Assembly (NCBI GenBank): GCA_016617785.1
Contig: JADILM010000001.1
Location: forward strand, 4,650,001-4,714,000
Direction: 5' to 3'
Source: Sporobolomyces roseus
Taxonomy: Eukaryota > Basidiomycota > Microbotryomycetes > Sporidiobolales > Sporidiobolaceae
Length of the DNA stretch: 64,000 bases
Shown here: positions 49,005 through 58,810 of the stretch, in pieces
Layout: each line of letters opens with the position of its first letter
Numbering within the stretch: the first letter of the stretch is position 1
Made by a program: the position numbers and the translations under genes
The notes under the pieces: model-generated
Databases searched by the model: none
Told to the model about the DNA's origin: nothing
Seen by the model: only the letters and a program-made list of their open reading frames with translations

Positions 49005-49950
49005 CTAGACTCGTTTCCTCGCGACGGGAACGTGAGGATTCCAGCTAGCGTGAGGATTGACATCACAAGAGAAAGTGACGGTGAAAGAACGAGGCATGTA
49101 AAGCTTGAGATGGTTCGGAATTTCCTCCTCGTTGAGGCTGACGCTCCATTTGGCCTTGCGCTCCAAGTTCGTGGGGTCGAGTGCTCGCCAAAGATCACCG
49201 GCTTCGGTCCCTCTAACATGCACGGCGAGGATTGTAAGCGCTGATTCTCGAGAAAACAAGGGAAGAAGCTTACTGTAAGTACACGCCTCTTGACTAGGTC
49301 GCGCTCCCCATTGGCCCTCAGCAAATGCAGTACCTCTTGAACTCTTGTGTACACCCTTCCTGTTGATGTAGTTAAGAACTGGACGAGGCAAAGCGAAGAA
49401 TTCCGAGTCGTTTGAGTTTGTTTCATGAGGGTATTTTTTGTTATTGATCTTGAAGGCGAGGATCTGGGGATGACCCGGCGTAGGGCTATCTGTCAACATC
49501 ATGGGACAGTAGATTCCATTGGCTTCCACGTGTAGAGCTGTTCACTGATTATCAGCTCGGACAAAGCGATCGGAATGAGTCAGTGAATGAAGACGACCTA
49601 CCTCCGTTGGCATCGTGGTATAGCGATACTTTGCATTGATCGTGGTATCTCAGGACCTGGAAACGGATTTCTTGCGCAGCTAGAGCTTCGCCTTTGTCAC
49701 CGTAAGGACTCGGAAGAATCTTTGCGCCAAAGTCTTGAACGAAGTCGACAATTGTACGCTCTACGTATGCTTCCACTCCTCGAGCCTGGAATGACATATT
49801 CGCTCAGATCTTACATCGGAGTGTGGAAGGATTCGAGTTTCGTACCGCTGCTGCTTCCTCCTTCGCGACTGTCTTTCTATTCTCCTCCTCTGGATCCTTT
49901 GGCAACCGGCTGTAACCTCTGACGGACTGTGTAAGACGCTTGAACACCAT
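49005..49950 (-). CDS. DLWRA-family protein of unknown function, copy 4
   Basis: Four exons from ATG 49950: MVFKRLTQSVRGYSRLPKDP, then ARGVEAYVERTIVDFVQDFG, YHDQCKVSLYHDANG, ALHVEANGIYCPMML and, after the last intron, RTEAGDLWRALDPTNL and AKWSVSLNEEEIPNHL, ending HVPVARKRV. As in copy 3, the last acceptor must be the second AG of TTAGAG to hold the frame. The N-terminus resembles copies 3 and 5 (MxxxxF/L-R...D). It is in tandem with copy 5, same strand. The plus strand reads TTTTGAGACCGCGGAC at 50013-50028, placing the shared element 71 bases upstream of the ATG. No known domain. Confidence 0.65.
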
Positions 49951-50012
49951 CAGGGTAAACGCGAGCTGTTTGGGAGAAAAGAAGAGCAGACAAAAAGCAC
50001 GAAGTCTTTGTT

Positions 50013-50028
50013 TTTTGAGACCGCGGAC
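50013..50028 (-). promoter_or_regulatory. Shared CCGCGG promoter element upstream of DLWRA-4
   Basis: In gene sense GTCCGCGGTCTCAAAA. The core CCGCGG (50021-50026) lies 71 bases upstream of the ATG, the same distance as in DLWRA-5. Confidence 0.55.
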
Positions 50029-50216
50029 TTTTCGACCGTTTGCCTAAACCCGAGACAGCGAAGATCAATGCATCGGCTGTCGGTGTTCGTTGATAGGGAA
50101 TGGGAAGAAGTGTCCAAGCTGGGGAGTCGAGGAGTTTTCTCAAATTCAGAGAGCGAAATCTCATGCAAAGCTCAAGATGTTTTCTCCAAAGATCAAGAGA
50201 GCTACGTCGTTCCAGA

Positions 50217-51067
50217 TCATCTAGATTGAGGTACGAAAGAGGTTGAGAACACGACATCGAAAGAGTCGGGAAGTCGTGGTTGGAGCTCTGCGCTTGCTGC
50301 TGCCTTGTTCAAGTCGACGGTCCACTCTGAACTTGGTTCCAATTCGAGAGAACGCGCTCGCCAGAGATCGTGCGTTGAAGTCTCTGTTACCCCGAGAATA
50401 CAATGGGCAGCCGACACTATACCCTTCAAGGGATTCGGTACTCACCGAAAGTGAAAGGTCTTTTTCTTGACCTCCTTTCCTCCCCTAAATGACCGAAAGC
50501 TCCGTCCTCAAAGCTTCGACCTTTCGGGTTGAAGATGCACCCTTTACGACTGAGCAAATAGGCGATTTGTCTGGGTCCAGCGTAAGTGCGATCATTCGGG
50601 TCGAGCGTGAGACCCAGGAATTGCTGTGATGACATCTCAGTTACTCGCATCTTGAGATTGAATCCGCTTGTGTGAACGGTCAGAGCTAGTGCGGAGGAAG
50701 AGGGAAGCCGTCAGCTACTTGACAGATCGCAGTTGTGAAAGAAAGCCCAACTAACCTCCGTTCTCGGCATAGCTGAACGACGTACTCTCGGGACGGACCC
50801 TGTAAGCTGTAATGACGTAGCGTAGAGGGGTTACACTCTCTACGTTGGCGAACAACTCTCCCGCAGGGAGAATTTTGAGACCAAATTGACGAGCGAAGAT
50901 TTCGATTCGATTGGCGATGAAGCTTTCTTCCTCACTCTGTGGGAAGATATCGATCAGCTAAGCGTCATGATACAAGCGCGAGCCTAGCGTACGAAGACTG
51001 GAGTAACTTCTTGCGGTTTTTTCTCGTCCTTGTCCTTTTTCGCACGTCGGAAGATTTGACTGAACAT
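50217..51067 (-). CDS. DLWRA-family protein of unknown function, copy 5
   Basis: From ATG 51067: exon 1 (51067-50993) encodes MFSQIFRRAKKDKDEKKPQE, similar to copy 3. Then SEEESFIANRIEIFARQFG, LKILPAGELFANVESV, ALTVHTSGFNLKMR, QQFLGLTLDPNDRTY, KRPFTFE, HDLWRARSLELEPSSEWTVD and a C-terminus DSFDVVFSTSFVPQSR, almost the same tail as copy 3. It sits 115 bases from the DPB3-B stop, mirroring copy 3 and DPB3-A. Frame is intact with three introns. No enzyme motif, signal peptide or membrane segment. Function unknown. Confidence 0.67.
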
Positions 51068-51130
51068 TCGAGGGTGAAGTGTGAAAGAAGAGAAGAGAAG
51101 AGAAAACAGAGAAGCTCTCTTGACTCCCTC

Positions 51131-51151
51131 TTTTGAACCGCGGATGTTCCG
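51131..51151 (-). promoter_or_regulatory. Shared CCGCGG promoter element upstream of DLWRA-5
   Basis: In gene sense ATCCGCGGTTCAAAA (51145-51131), identical over 15 bases to the LEWK-B element at 56782-56796. A CGG-N5-CCG half-site pair overlaps it at 51141-51151. The core is 71 bases upstream of the ATG. Confidence 0.6.
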
Positions 51152-51182
51152 AATCCTGACTCCAGCATCCGAGACAAAAAAG

Positions 51183-51988
51183 TCACTCGTCGATTTCCAT
51201 TCCACCCGCTTCACTCGTCGCTCTACTACCTCCATCGTCCTCGAAGTCTCCCTCACCATCCTCATCATCCTCATCGTCCTCATCTCCGACATCTCCCGTG
51301 TTGAAGTTCAGTTTCTTCCCTCTCGTTTTCCTCTTCGCAGGTTCCTCCACCTCTCCAACCAAAGCCTTCTTCTTTCCTTTCATGACTCTCTTTCCTCCGT
51401 AAGCTTTCTCGGGTCCTCCAGCAGCAGCAGTCGAACCAGCTGCGTTTTGAACTTCATCGTTTTGTTGTCGTTGTTGTTTCGCTACTTTGAGTAAAATCGG
51501 ATTTGGAATGACTTCTCCCAAGTAGAACCACTGAGGTTGGCTTGCGGTGGATGCTACCGACGCAAGGGAGAGTGGTCAGTCATTGGATTGAGAGGAGGAA
51601 GGGAAGCGAGGCTCACCTAAATCTGAATACTTCACCATTTTCCCTCTCTTTTGTAATCTCGCGTTTGCATGTGATTGAGCCGTCATCGTAGCAACCATAC
51701 GTTCCTATTCGATTGTATGAAGGGGGAGAGGAGAGAGGGAGAGGAAAGGAGACAGTTTGAGCCCCTCATGCCGATTGAAAGTGAGAAGAAGAGAGAGAGA
51801 GAATGAACGGTAGCTTTAGCAATCAAGAATATAGCTTCCTTCGAACACAGGCTGACATCCTGATCCGCTTTGATGATCCTATTGACTCTTGAAACTGGCA
51901 AGACTGAAACACCGGAATCTGATCTAGCAGGAGGGATTGAGGAAGAGGGAGTAGTTCGTGGTCGTTTACTAGTCGATTCAGATGACAT
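51183..51988 (-). CDS. Dpb3/CHRAC-like histone-fold protein, copy B
   Basis: Three exons starting 51988 (MSSESTSKRPRTTPSSSIPP), about 212 residues, with a histone fold almost identical to copy A (SRVNRIIKADQDVSLCSKEA). The tail ends GGMEIDE. Compared with copy A, four bases are missing at the first exon-intron junction: copy A reads GCTACT|GTACGTTCATT, copy B GCTACCGTTCATT. A weaker donor GTTCAT immediately after ACC (intron from 51808) would keep the frame and the same Thr residue. If this site is poorly used the copy may be under-spliced. Neighbouring WDR6-B starts 82 bases away on the other strand. Confidence 0.75.
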
Positions 51989-52070
51989 CTTGAGTATTAG
52001 ATTGAGATTATAATGACTAGAGAGAGTGGGAAGAGAGAGAGAAAGAATTGGAAAGGTTTAACTTCTGACT
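51989..52070. promoter_or_regulatory. 82-bp divergent promoter, DPB3-B / WDR6-B
   Basis: Same length and nearly the same sequence as 34603-34684 in the opposite orientation, including the GA/TC tract. Confidence 0.65.
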
Positions 52071-55000
52071 ATGACCACTCAAGATAGTCTACTACTCGAG
52101 AGATGGTCTCAATACACTCCAGTGACTAGTATAACTCATCTACGCGGTACTTCTTGCCTTCTATCGGGTTCTGCGACTTTTCTCCAACTCGATTCATTCA
52201 ACTCTTTCGAATCAACTTCAACTCGCTCAATACAACGCAGATGGAAGGTGTTTGAACGAGAGAGGACACATCGAATAGTCACAGATCCATTAGAAGTGGG
52301 AACGAGGAGGAGAGTGATAGTATTGGGAGGGAAAGAGGCAGTTTTAGTCGAACTGGTCCTCAAAGGTGAAGAGTGAGTACAATGATCCTGTTCTACTTAT
52401 CGTTGATCGAGAGCTAATCAGAATCTTCTCGCTCACAGCTCATCTCAAGCGCAACCGAAGACGTTGGCTCGTTTCGCACTTGATGATTTCGCAGGAGATG
52501 CTTCATTCTTCGAGGTGAGTCGCTGCCTGTTCTGATCGCCGACTTTCAACGGCTGATCAACATAGCCGCTTCCTCACAGGATAACCGCATCCTCATTTCG
52601 ACACTTCACAACTCAATTCACGTCTTCTCTCTGCCTTCGACCCTTTCCTCCGATTCGACCGCTTCTCCTCCTCTCCTTCGATCCAGCTCTACCATTCACG
52701 CTCCAGCTCGCCCTCTACTATGGACGTCTAGGTTCTCAAGAAGTCGTTACAGCAAGGAAGACGGGATTCGAATAGCGGGAGGGAGTTTGCTAGGTGAAGT
52801 GCTGATATGGGATGTAAGTCAGAGTGAGGTGTCGCGGTTCTTATCCAAGGGGATAGATGAGGCAGATAAATGTGTGCAGCTCGAGAAAATGAAGACTTTG
52901 GGATGTTTGAGGAGATTGAACGGTCATCGAGTGAGCCTTTTCTCCTTTCTTTACCTTCTTTGACAAGGCTGACTCTTCCGATCAACAATGAATAGGGAGC
53001 AATCTTTACGGCTGTATTCTCACTCAACAACCCCGACCTCCTCGCTACCGGTTCAGACGATCGAACTCTCCGAATCTGGGATCTATCCTCGTTCGCTTCC
53101 AACCATTCGCCTTTGACTTCATCCGCCGCTCAAGACAAGTGTAGAGTAGTGGAAGGATCTGCTCGAACGCTATGGGGACACGAAGGAAGAGTTTGGCGAA
53201 TTGATTGGGTCGATGAGAAACGACTCGTTTCGGTTGGAGAGGTGCGTCGCTTTCACCTCCGCATAGCTTTATTCGGTATAACCGCATCTTCGATTTGAGC
53301 TGACTACTTTGCCCTGTATCGTAGGATGCGACCTATCGATTATGGGAATTGACATCGTCGACCATTTCAACCGAATCTTCCCCTTCTTCAACATCTCGAC
53401 CCCCCAGCAACTTAACCTATTCTCTGCTACAGACATGGAGAGATGGACACGACGGCAGAACGATCTGGAGTGTCGGAGTTGCCGATGTCGAGAGTGGAAG
53501 AGGAGGGGAGGGGGGAAAGGTGGTATTCACTGGAGGAGCCGACGGTACAATACGAAGCTGGCCGATACCTTCGAAGTCCCTCGGAGCAACAAATCGCAGT
53601 CCTGCTCGATCGAACAAGCTTTTGAAGGGATCTCAGATCAAGTCTTTCGTCGTCGCCGTCGATCCCTCGACAGATCGGCCGCTAGCTCTTTCACTCAGAA
53701 CAGACGGGTAAGCCTGGCCTACCCTTTCTCTGACCTGATGTGAGCTGACTCCTTGCTATATTTCCATAGCTCTTTCTGCCTTCACGACCCTTCGACTCCC
53801 GCTCAAAGTGTCGCACCTTTTCACCGCTCTTCCTCCTTCGCCAATTCTTCCGCTTCCCTTCATCTCTTCCTCACTCCTGCCTCAGAATCCACGAATGGAT
53901 GCGCCACCGCCACCGTCCACGCGTTCTCGAACAAAGGAAGTCACTTGTCCGCTCAACTCAGCATCTTCCCTACCAACGATCCTCCTGCTTCATCTCCCTC
54001 TATCAAGATTGTCTCGATCGCCGAGCACGACATTGGTATCAAGACCGTCTTTTCCGCCTTCGACGAAGCGAGAAGCAGGATCGCGATTTGGGAAAGAGCA
54101 ACTTGGAATATTCACATCCTGGACCTCGCTTCATCGACCTCTTCTCCGCCAACTTCCCTTTCTAGCATCGAAATCACTCCTTCTCGTGATGGCTTGACAG
54201 CTCCAACGTCTTGCCTTTTCCTCGACGATCAATCACTTCTCCTCGTTGGAAACGCCCGAGGTCAACTCTCGCTTTACTCCCTATCAGCGACTGGGTCAAA
54301 TTCGACTCTACTCGCGAGTGTCGATGCTCATTCAGATGGCATACAAGATTTGCGAGCTTTGAATCGGTGGAAGGAATCGAATGAGGAGACTGAGCGATTG
54401 GAGATTGAAAGTGTCGGAAGAGACGGGATGAGGAAGACCGTCGATATCACGAATGAAGAAGGTCGATGTGAGGTGAATGTAGTCGACGAGAGGTGGGTTG
54501 CGAAAGGACCGATTGAAAAGGTGAGTCAGCGCTCTTTTCCTCCCACTGCTTGCGCACTCAACTTTGTTCCTTGATCAGATCCTCACGCACGAGAATGGAG
54601 AGACTCGATACTTTGCCCTAATCGATACTCGAGCGGGAGTGTTCGATTCCCTCAGTCGAATGGTATGCCCAATTCTGCTCTCTCACACTGAGTCTCGCTG
54701 ATCCTGCTCTTCTCGCACAGCTCTACTCTTTCGAGAGTCCTGGCAAGCAGATTCCGTCTCAACTTGTACAGACTCGAAAGAACGGGTTACATTACTATCG
54801 TCTCCTACAAGGTCAAGTGAGTTCAAGATGTTCTTTCTGTTTTGCGTCCATCGAGCTGATCATTCGATTCCTACTCAGCTTCATCAACGATTTCAAGATA
54901 CTTCCTCCGCAACCCCTAGCATCTCTTCAGGTCTGCATGGTCGAGAGATCCGGGCAGTCAAGATGCAAAGCTTCGAAATTGGAGGAGAACGAGTCGTCCT

Positions 55001-56429
55001 CGTCGCTACTGCTGCTGAGAATGGAGTACTCGCTATCTCTCGGCGTGAGCTTACTCCAGCAACACTCTTTACCTCTGTCAACTGACTCCCTTGGACCTGG
55101 ATAGTCATGAACAACAACTCGCTTCGACCACTTTACATCAATCGATTCTTACCCAGCTCTCTCAAATCGCTTACCTTCTCCTCGCCAATCTCGTCCTCGA
55201 ATAGCTCAGCGACAACACTGTACGCTTGTGGTACTCGGGAGCTTGTCACGGCGTTCGATATCGTTGTCGTCGCGAAACGAAACTCGTCAACCTCGACAGA
55301 AAACTCGAATGTCGAGCTGAGGGTCTTGTCGAAAGGGATGGTTCTAGCGGAAGCTGAAGGCGGAGAAGTGAGAACGATGGATATCGCCTTGATCGAGAAT
55401 GGGAACGAGGAGGAGAGGCTGATTCTGGCAGGCTACTCAAACGGAAAGTTGCGAGTGAGTTCAATTTTCCACATGATTGCGTCGAACACGAATCTGATTC
55501 AATATCGCGCAGCTCTTGAGGCACTCTGAGTCAATATTCGAATTCGTTGCTGGAACCGAGGGATTAGGGAAATGTATTTTGTCGGTCGATGTTGCGAAAG
55601 TAAAAGTTGATGGGAAGGAAAGAATTCTCGCTATATCTGGTCAATCTGATGGGAGGTGGGTAGCTTCACCGCTCTTCGCTGACTGATCTCGAACTGACCT
55701 TGCTCAATTGAGCGAAATAGGCTGAGCATTCGAGATCTCACTTCGTATGTTTCTCGAATTGGCTATATGCATTCGCTTCAGAGCGCTGACTTCCCTCCTC
55801 ATTCTAGCTTTGTTACTGGACTCACTCGCCCTTCTGCTCTTCCTTCCGCTCTCTACACTTCTTCGCCTCACCAATCTGGAATCAACGGTCTCACAGTCTC
55901 AGTCGAAGGTGCGCTCTCGCTATGCTCTTGTACAAGGTCTCAGTCTGACGGTGTCTCTCTCTCTATGGCTAGGCTCTTCCATCCTCGTCGCGACCGCAGG
56001 AGACGACAACGCTTTGTCACTCGAAAGAATCGAATTCAGCGGGAAAGATGGGCTCTTCGCAACTTCGATTGCCTCGACAGCACTTTCAGCTGCTCATGCT
56101 TCAACGATTCAAGGTAAGCCGGTCCCTCTCAGTACAATCTGACCCGTTTAGCTAACTCTAACTCTGAACCCTTCGTAACAGGCCTCAATTTCCTCTCTCC
56201 GAATCTTCTCGCTTCTTCCTCCGTCGAGCAACGTCTCAATTTCTACTCCATCAAATCGTCAGCATCACCGAGCGACCTTTCGCTCGCTCTCGTCAGGTCT
56301 ACTACTCTCGACGTCGCCGACTGTTCTGCTCAAGATGCGATCCAGATTGGTGAAGAGGGAGAAAAGTGGAAAGTTGTCGTCGCGGGAATAGGGATCGAGG
56401 TAGTCGAGGTATCACGGCCGTTTGCGTAG
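52071..56429 (+). CDS. WDR6/Trm734-type WD40 protein, copy B
   Basis: Starts MTTQDSLLLERWSQYTPVTS and ends EVVEVSRPFA. Exon order and WD motifs follow copy A throughout: LATGSDDRTLRIWDLSSFAS, LWGHEGRVWRIDWVDEKRLV, TIWSVGVADVESGRGGEGG, RPLYINRFLPSSLKSLTFSS and a final region CSAQDAIQIGEEGEKWKVVV. By-eye comparison of the first 100 residues gives about 13 differences from copy A. No frameshift or premature stop was found in the exons followed. Which copy, if either alone, supports Trm7-dependent tRNA methylation cannot be told. Confidence 0.8.
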
Positions 56430-56905
56430 GATCACGCTTGCTCCGAGAGACTGGGTTATTGATGTAGATGAGGCAGGAATGGAGGGAAGTTTGTCGGAAT
56501 CTTTCATTCTTAGACGAGATGTGCTTGCCCTTTTCTCCCCTTTCTTTCCTTGTAGCTCGAGCGTTCTATCTGGTATTGACTCAAACTAGACCTTTTGAGG
56601 AAGAACAAGGAGGACTATGAACTGTAAATGCGTCGACTTGCGGGTATTGTTTCCGAGCTTCTTGATATCCCTCGCCTTTCCCTTCGACTGCTCCTTCAAC
56701 TCGAACTTCGCTCTATATGAATCACTCTACTGCTACATATCTCGACGAGTCAACGAGATTGACCCATTTTTCGACCGGATAATCCGCGGTTCAAAATCGC
56801 TCTTCCTCCTTTCTTCCTCTCTTTTCTCTCTTCCTCCTCAGTCCTTCTCCCAAGGGAGCGAAAGGATACACATCAACCTTCAGCAATCTTCTACACGCTC
56901 GATCG
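56430..56905 (+). promoter_or_regulatory. LEWK-B promoter region and WDR6-B 3' flank
   Basis: 476 bases containing the shared element at 56776-56796. An open frame from 56617 has no recognisable product and is not called. Confidence 0.45.
56776..56796 (+). promoter_or_regulatory. Shared CCGCGG promoter element upstream of LEWK-B
   Basis: The palindrome CGGATAATCCG (56776-56786) overlaps ATCCGCGGTTCAAAA (56782-56796). The latter is identical to the DLWRA-5 element and differs by one base from LEWK-A. The core is 117 bases upstream of the ATG. Confidence 0.6.
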
Positions 56906-57780
56906 ATGTCCGACATTTCCCTCTCAGCTACTTCTCCTCAAATTCATCGGTCCGACTCTCAATCCCCCTACTTTGTGCAGGTGGTCTCGACGATCATCCA
57001 TTCCAAGAACATCATACGCTTGTCAAATATTCTTCACCAGTGTCAAGAGCCAATGAGGTGGTTGAAGGAGGAAACAGGCCGTTCGCGAGACAGAATGCGG
57101 AAAAATGGGGCGAGTAGGCAAAAGATGTTGGCGGACTTGAATTCACGTGGGTTGACTCTTTTACGTGACACGGTAGATATTCTTCCACTGACATTGCACG
57201 TGGTACAGTTGGGCCCGACGAAGCGTTCTTTCTTGCTAAATTTGAAGATTCAGTCAAGCAGCTGTCGGAAACAGAGGCCTTACTCGACGCAGTCAAAAGC
57301 CTGGCAGGGCATGAAGGAATTGATCCCGATCGAGCAGTGGTCTATGCGCCGCAAGAGCAACTTCAAGGTGCGGAGTCGGAGCCACAGCTGAGCTTGCGAA
57401 GAAGACGCGCAATTGGTTTTGGCGTTCTGGTGATGTCCCATTCTCCAAACAATCTCGAGAAGGGTAGGCTTCTGACAGGCTACGTACAGATCGTCGTGTA
57501 CGCGAACGAACGAGACCGGCTGCAAGCTGCAAACCTCGCATATCAAGACCTGGTCGATAGATGTAGAGAATTTCAAAGCAGCAATCTCCATTATCTGGAC
57601 ACGATACAACGAGATGTAACATATTATACGGAGGTTATAGTCAAGTGGAGGCAACCGCTTGAAGAGCACATAGCAGACTGTCGCAAGCATCGATCAGCGA
57701 TTATCCTCGAACAAGAACGTCTCTCTCGCTCAGTTGTCGATCTCGTACTCGCATGGAAGTGGAACAAGTCGGAAGATTAG
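56906..57780 (+). CDS. LEWK-family coiled-coil protein, copy B
   Basis: Exons 56906-57146, 57212-57429 and 57490-57780 encode 249 residues. Exon 1 has SQSPYFVQVVSTIIHSKNII, exon 2 GIDPDRAVVYAPQ and RRRRAIGFGVL, exon 3 (291 nt, as in copy A) ends QERLSRSVVDLVLAWKWN. The rest is highly diverged from copy A, although both occupy mirror positions next to WDR6. The sequence looks helical and charged with leucine-rich stretches, consistent with a coiled coil. No signal peptide, membrane segment or known domain. It is followed in tandem by a shorter relative. Confidence 0.7.
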
Positions 57781-58087
57781 ATGGACCCTATTGAAAGGAG
57801 GAATTGGCTTGGAAGGAAGGAGTAGCTTGAAACGAAATCGGATTGCGAATTGAAGCTTACCTTTGTCACCCCCTTCTGCTGCCAGGGATCTCCATTGAGC
57901 GCTTCGAAGAATCTGTTATCAAGCTATGAGTGTATTGTCGGTCAATAAGCGAGAGTATCGAGGGAGTTTTGAGAAGAATTCAAGTCGAAGCACAGACCCT
58001 TCGAAAGCCGCGGGATCTTTCGGAGCTTCTGCCCCCTTGCTCTCCGTTACTCGCGATCCTCCTTTTCGCTCTCTTGACCAGTCTCCA
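57781..58087 (+). promoter_or_regulatory. Promoter region of LEWK-B2 with CCGCGG core
   Basis: 307 bases between tandem LEWK genes. CCGCGG at 58008-58013 in GAAAGCCGCGGGATCTTTCG lies 75 bases before the ATG used here. An upstream in-frame start at 57926 is possible; it would place this element inside the coding region. Confidence 0.4.
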
Positions 58088-58569
58088 ATGGACACACCAC
58101 CTGCCGAGCTCATTCCAGAATGCTCAATCCACTCTTCGCCAGCTACTTTCGCTCAAAACTCCCCATTCTTCTTCCAGATCCTCGCCATCGCTTCCATTCT
58201 CAAGTGTAAGAAGCGCCTCGAAATGTGGCTAGCTGTAGTTGGCCAGAGCCGCGCAAATCAGGAGCTATATGAACGAGAAGCTATCGATGGTGCAGCTCGG
58301 GGTGAGCATTTCACGCTCACAAAATTCTTTTCACTACGCTCACCAATCAGACATTCTATATTGCAGCATCAAGAAGTGATCTCTCACACAATGAGATCAG
58401 AGCGCTCGAGTTGGAATACGAGGAAACACTTTCGTGGATAGCGAAGCGTGTCTCATTGCACAAGAAGAATCTCCTGGCCGCCGAGATCGGGCTTACCGAA
58501 CACGACGAGCTTCTCACACGCTACGTTTTGGATCTCGTCCTCGAGTGGAAGCGTAAGAAGCAGGAGTGA
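58088..58569 (+). CDS. LEWK-family coiled-coil protein, copy B2 (short form)
   Basis: Exons 58088-58301 and 58367-58569 give 138 residues from MDTPPAELIPECS. The first exon carries the family-like segment NSPFFFQILAIASILKCKKR. The second ends YVLDLVLEWKRKKQE, the family C-terminal motif. The middle exon of copies A and B (with DRAVVYAP and AIGFGVL) is missing, so this is a two-exon short form or a truncated copy. The start is uncertain: an in-frame earlier start at 57926 would add 54 residues without homology. Function unknown. Confidence 0.55.
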
Positions 58570-58810
58570 AGGGAGGGAGTGAAGTGTAGGTGTAGGAAGT
58601 TGGAAACGAAGATTGAATCAAAGCTTGAATCGAAATTTGACGTTCTCTTTCTCTAGACTCGCTCACCCGGCCGTGATATAGCGAGCAGTGTAGGAACAGA
58701 GAAAGTGCACGAAAAGCGTTTGACAGAAAGCTATAGCGAAGAACGTACAAAACAGAATATCGAAAAACGAACAATCACGAGAAATCCCTGAACCTCTTCT
58801 CAAACTAGAA

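Larger units (their letters stand above)
51183..56429. repeat. Inverted duplication arm B (DPB3-WDR6 core)
   Basis: Mirror image of 30238-35494, as described for arm A. About 13.8 kb of single-copy DNA plus one extra DLWRA gene separate the extended arms. Confidence 0.85.

Noticed and set aside
28911..57780. Arms as an assembly artefact or two alleles joined
   Set aside because: The arms differ in gene content at their ends (secreted gene against LEWK-B2), in strong protein divergence, and in flanking genes, so true paralogy is preferred, though not proven.
28911..58569. LEWK/DLWRA loci as a homeodomain or pheromone mating-type locus
   Set aside because: No WFxNxR homeodomain motif, no CaaX pheromone precursor, and no seven-TM receptor is present in the window.
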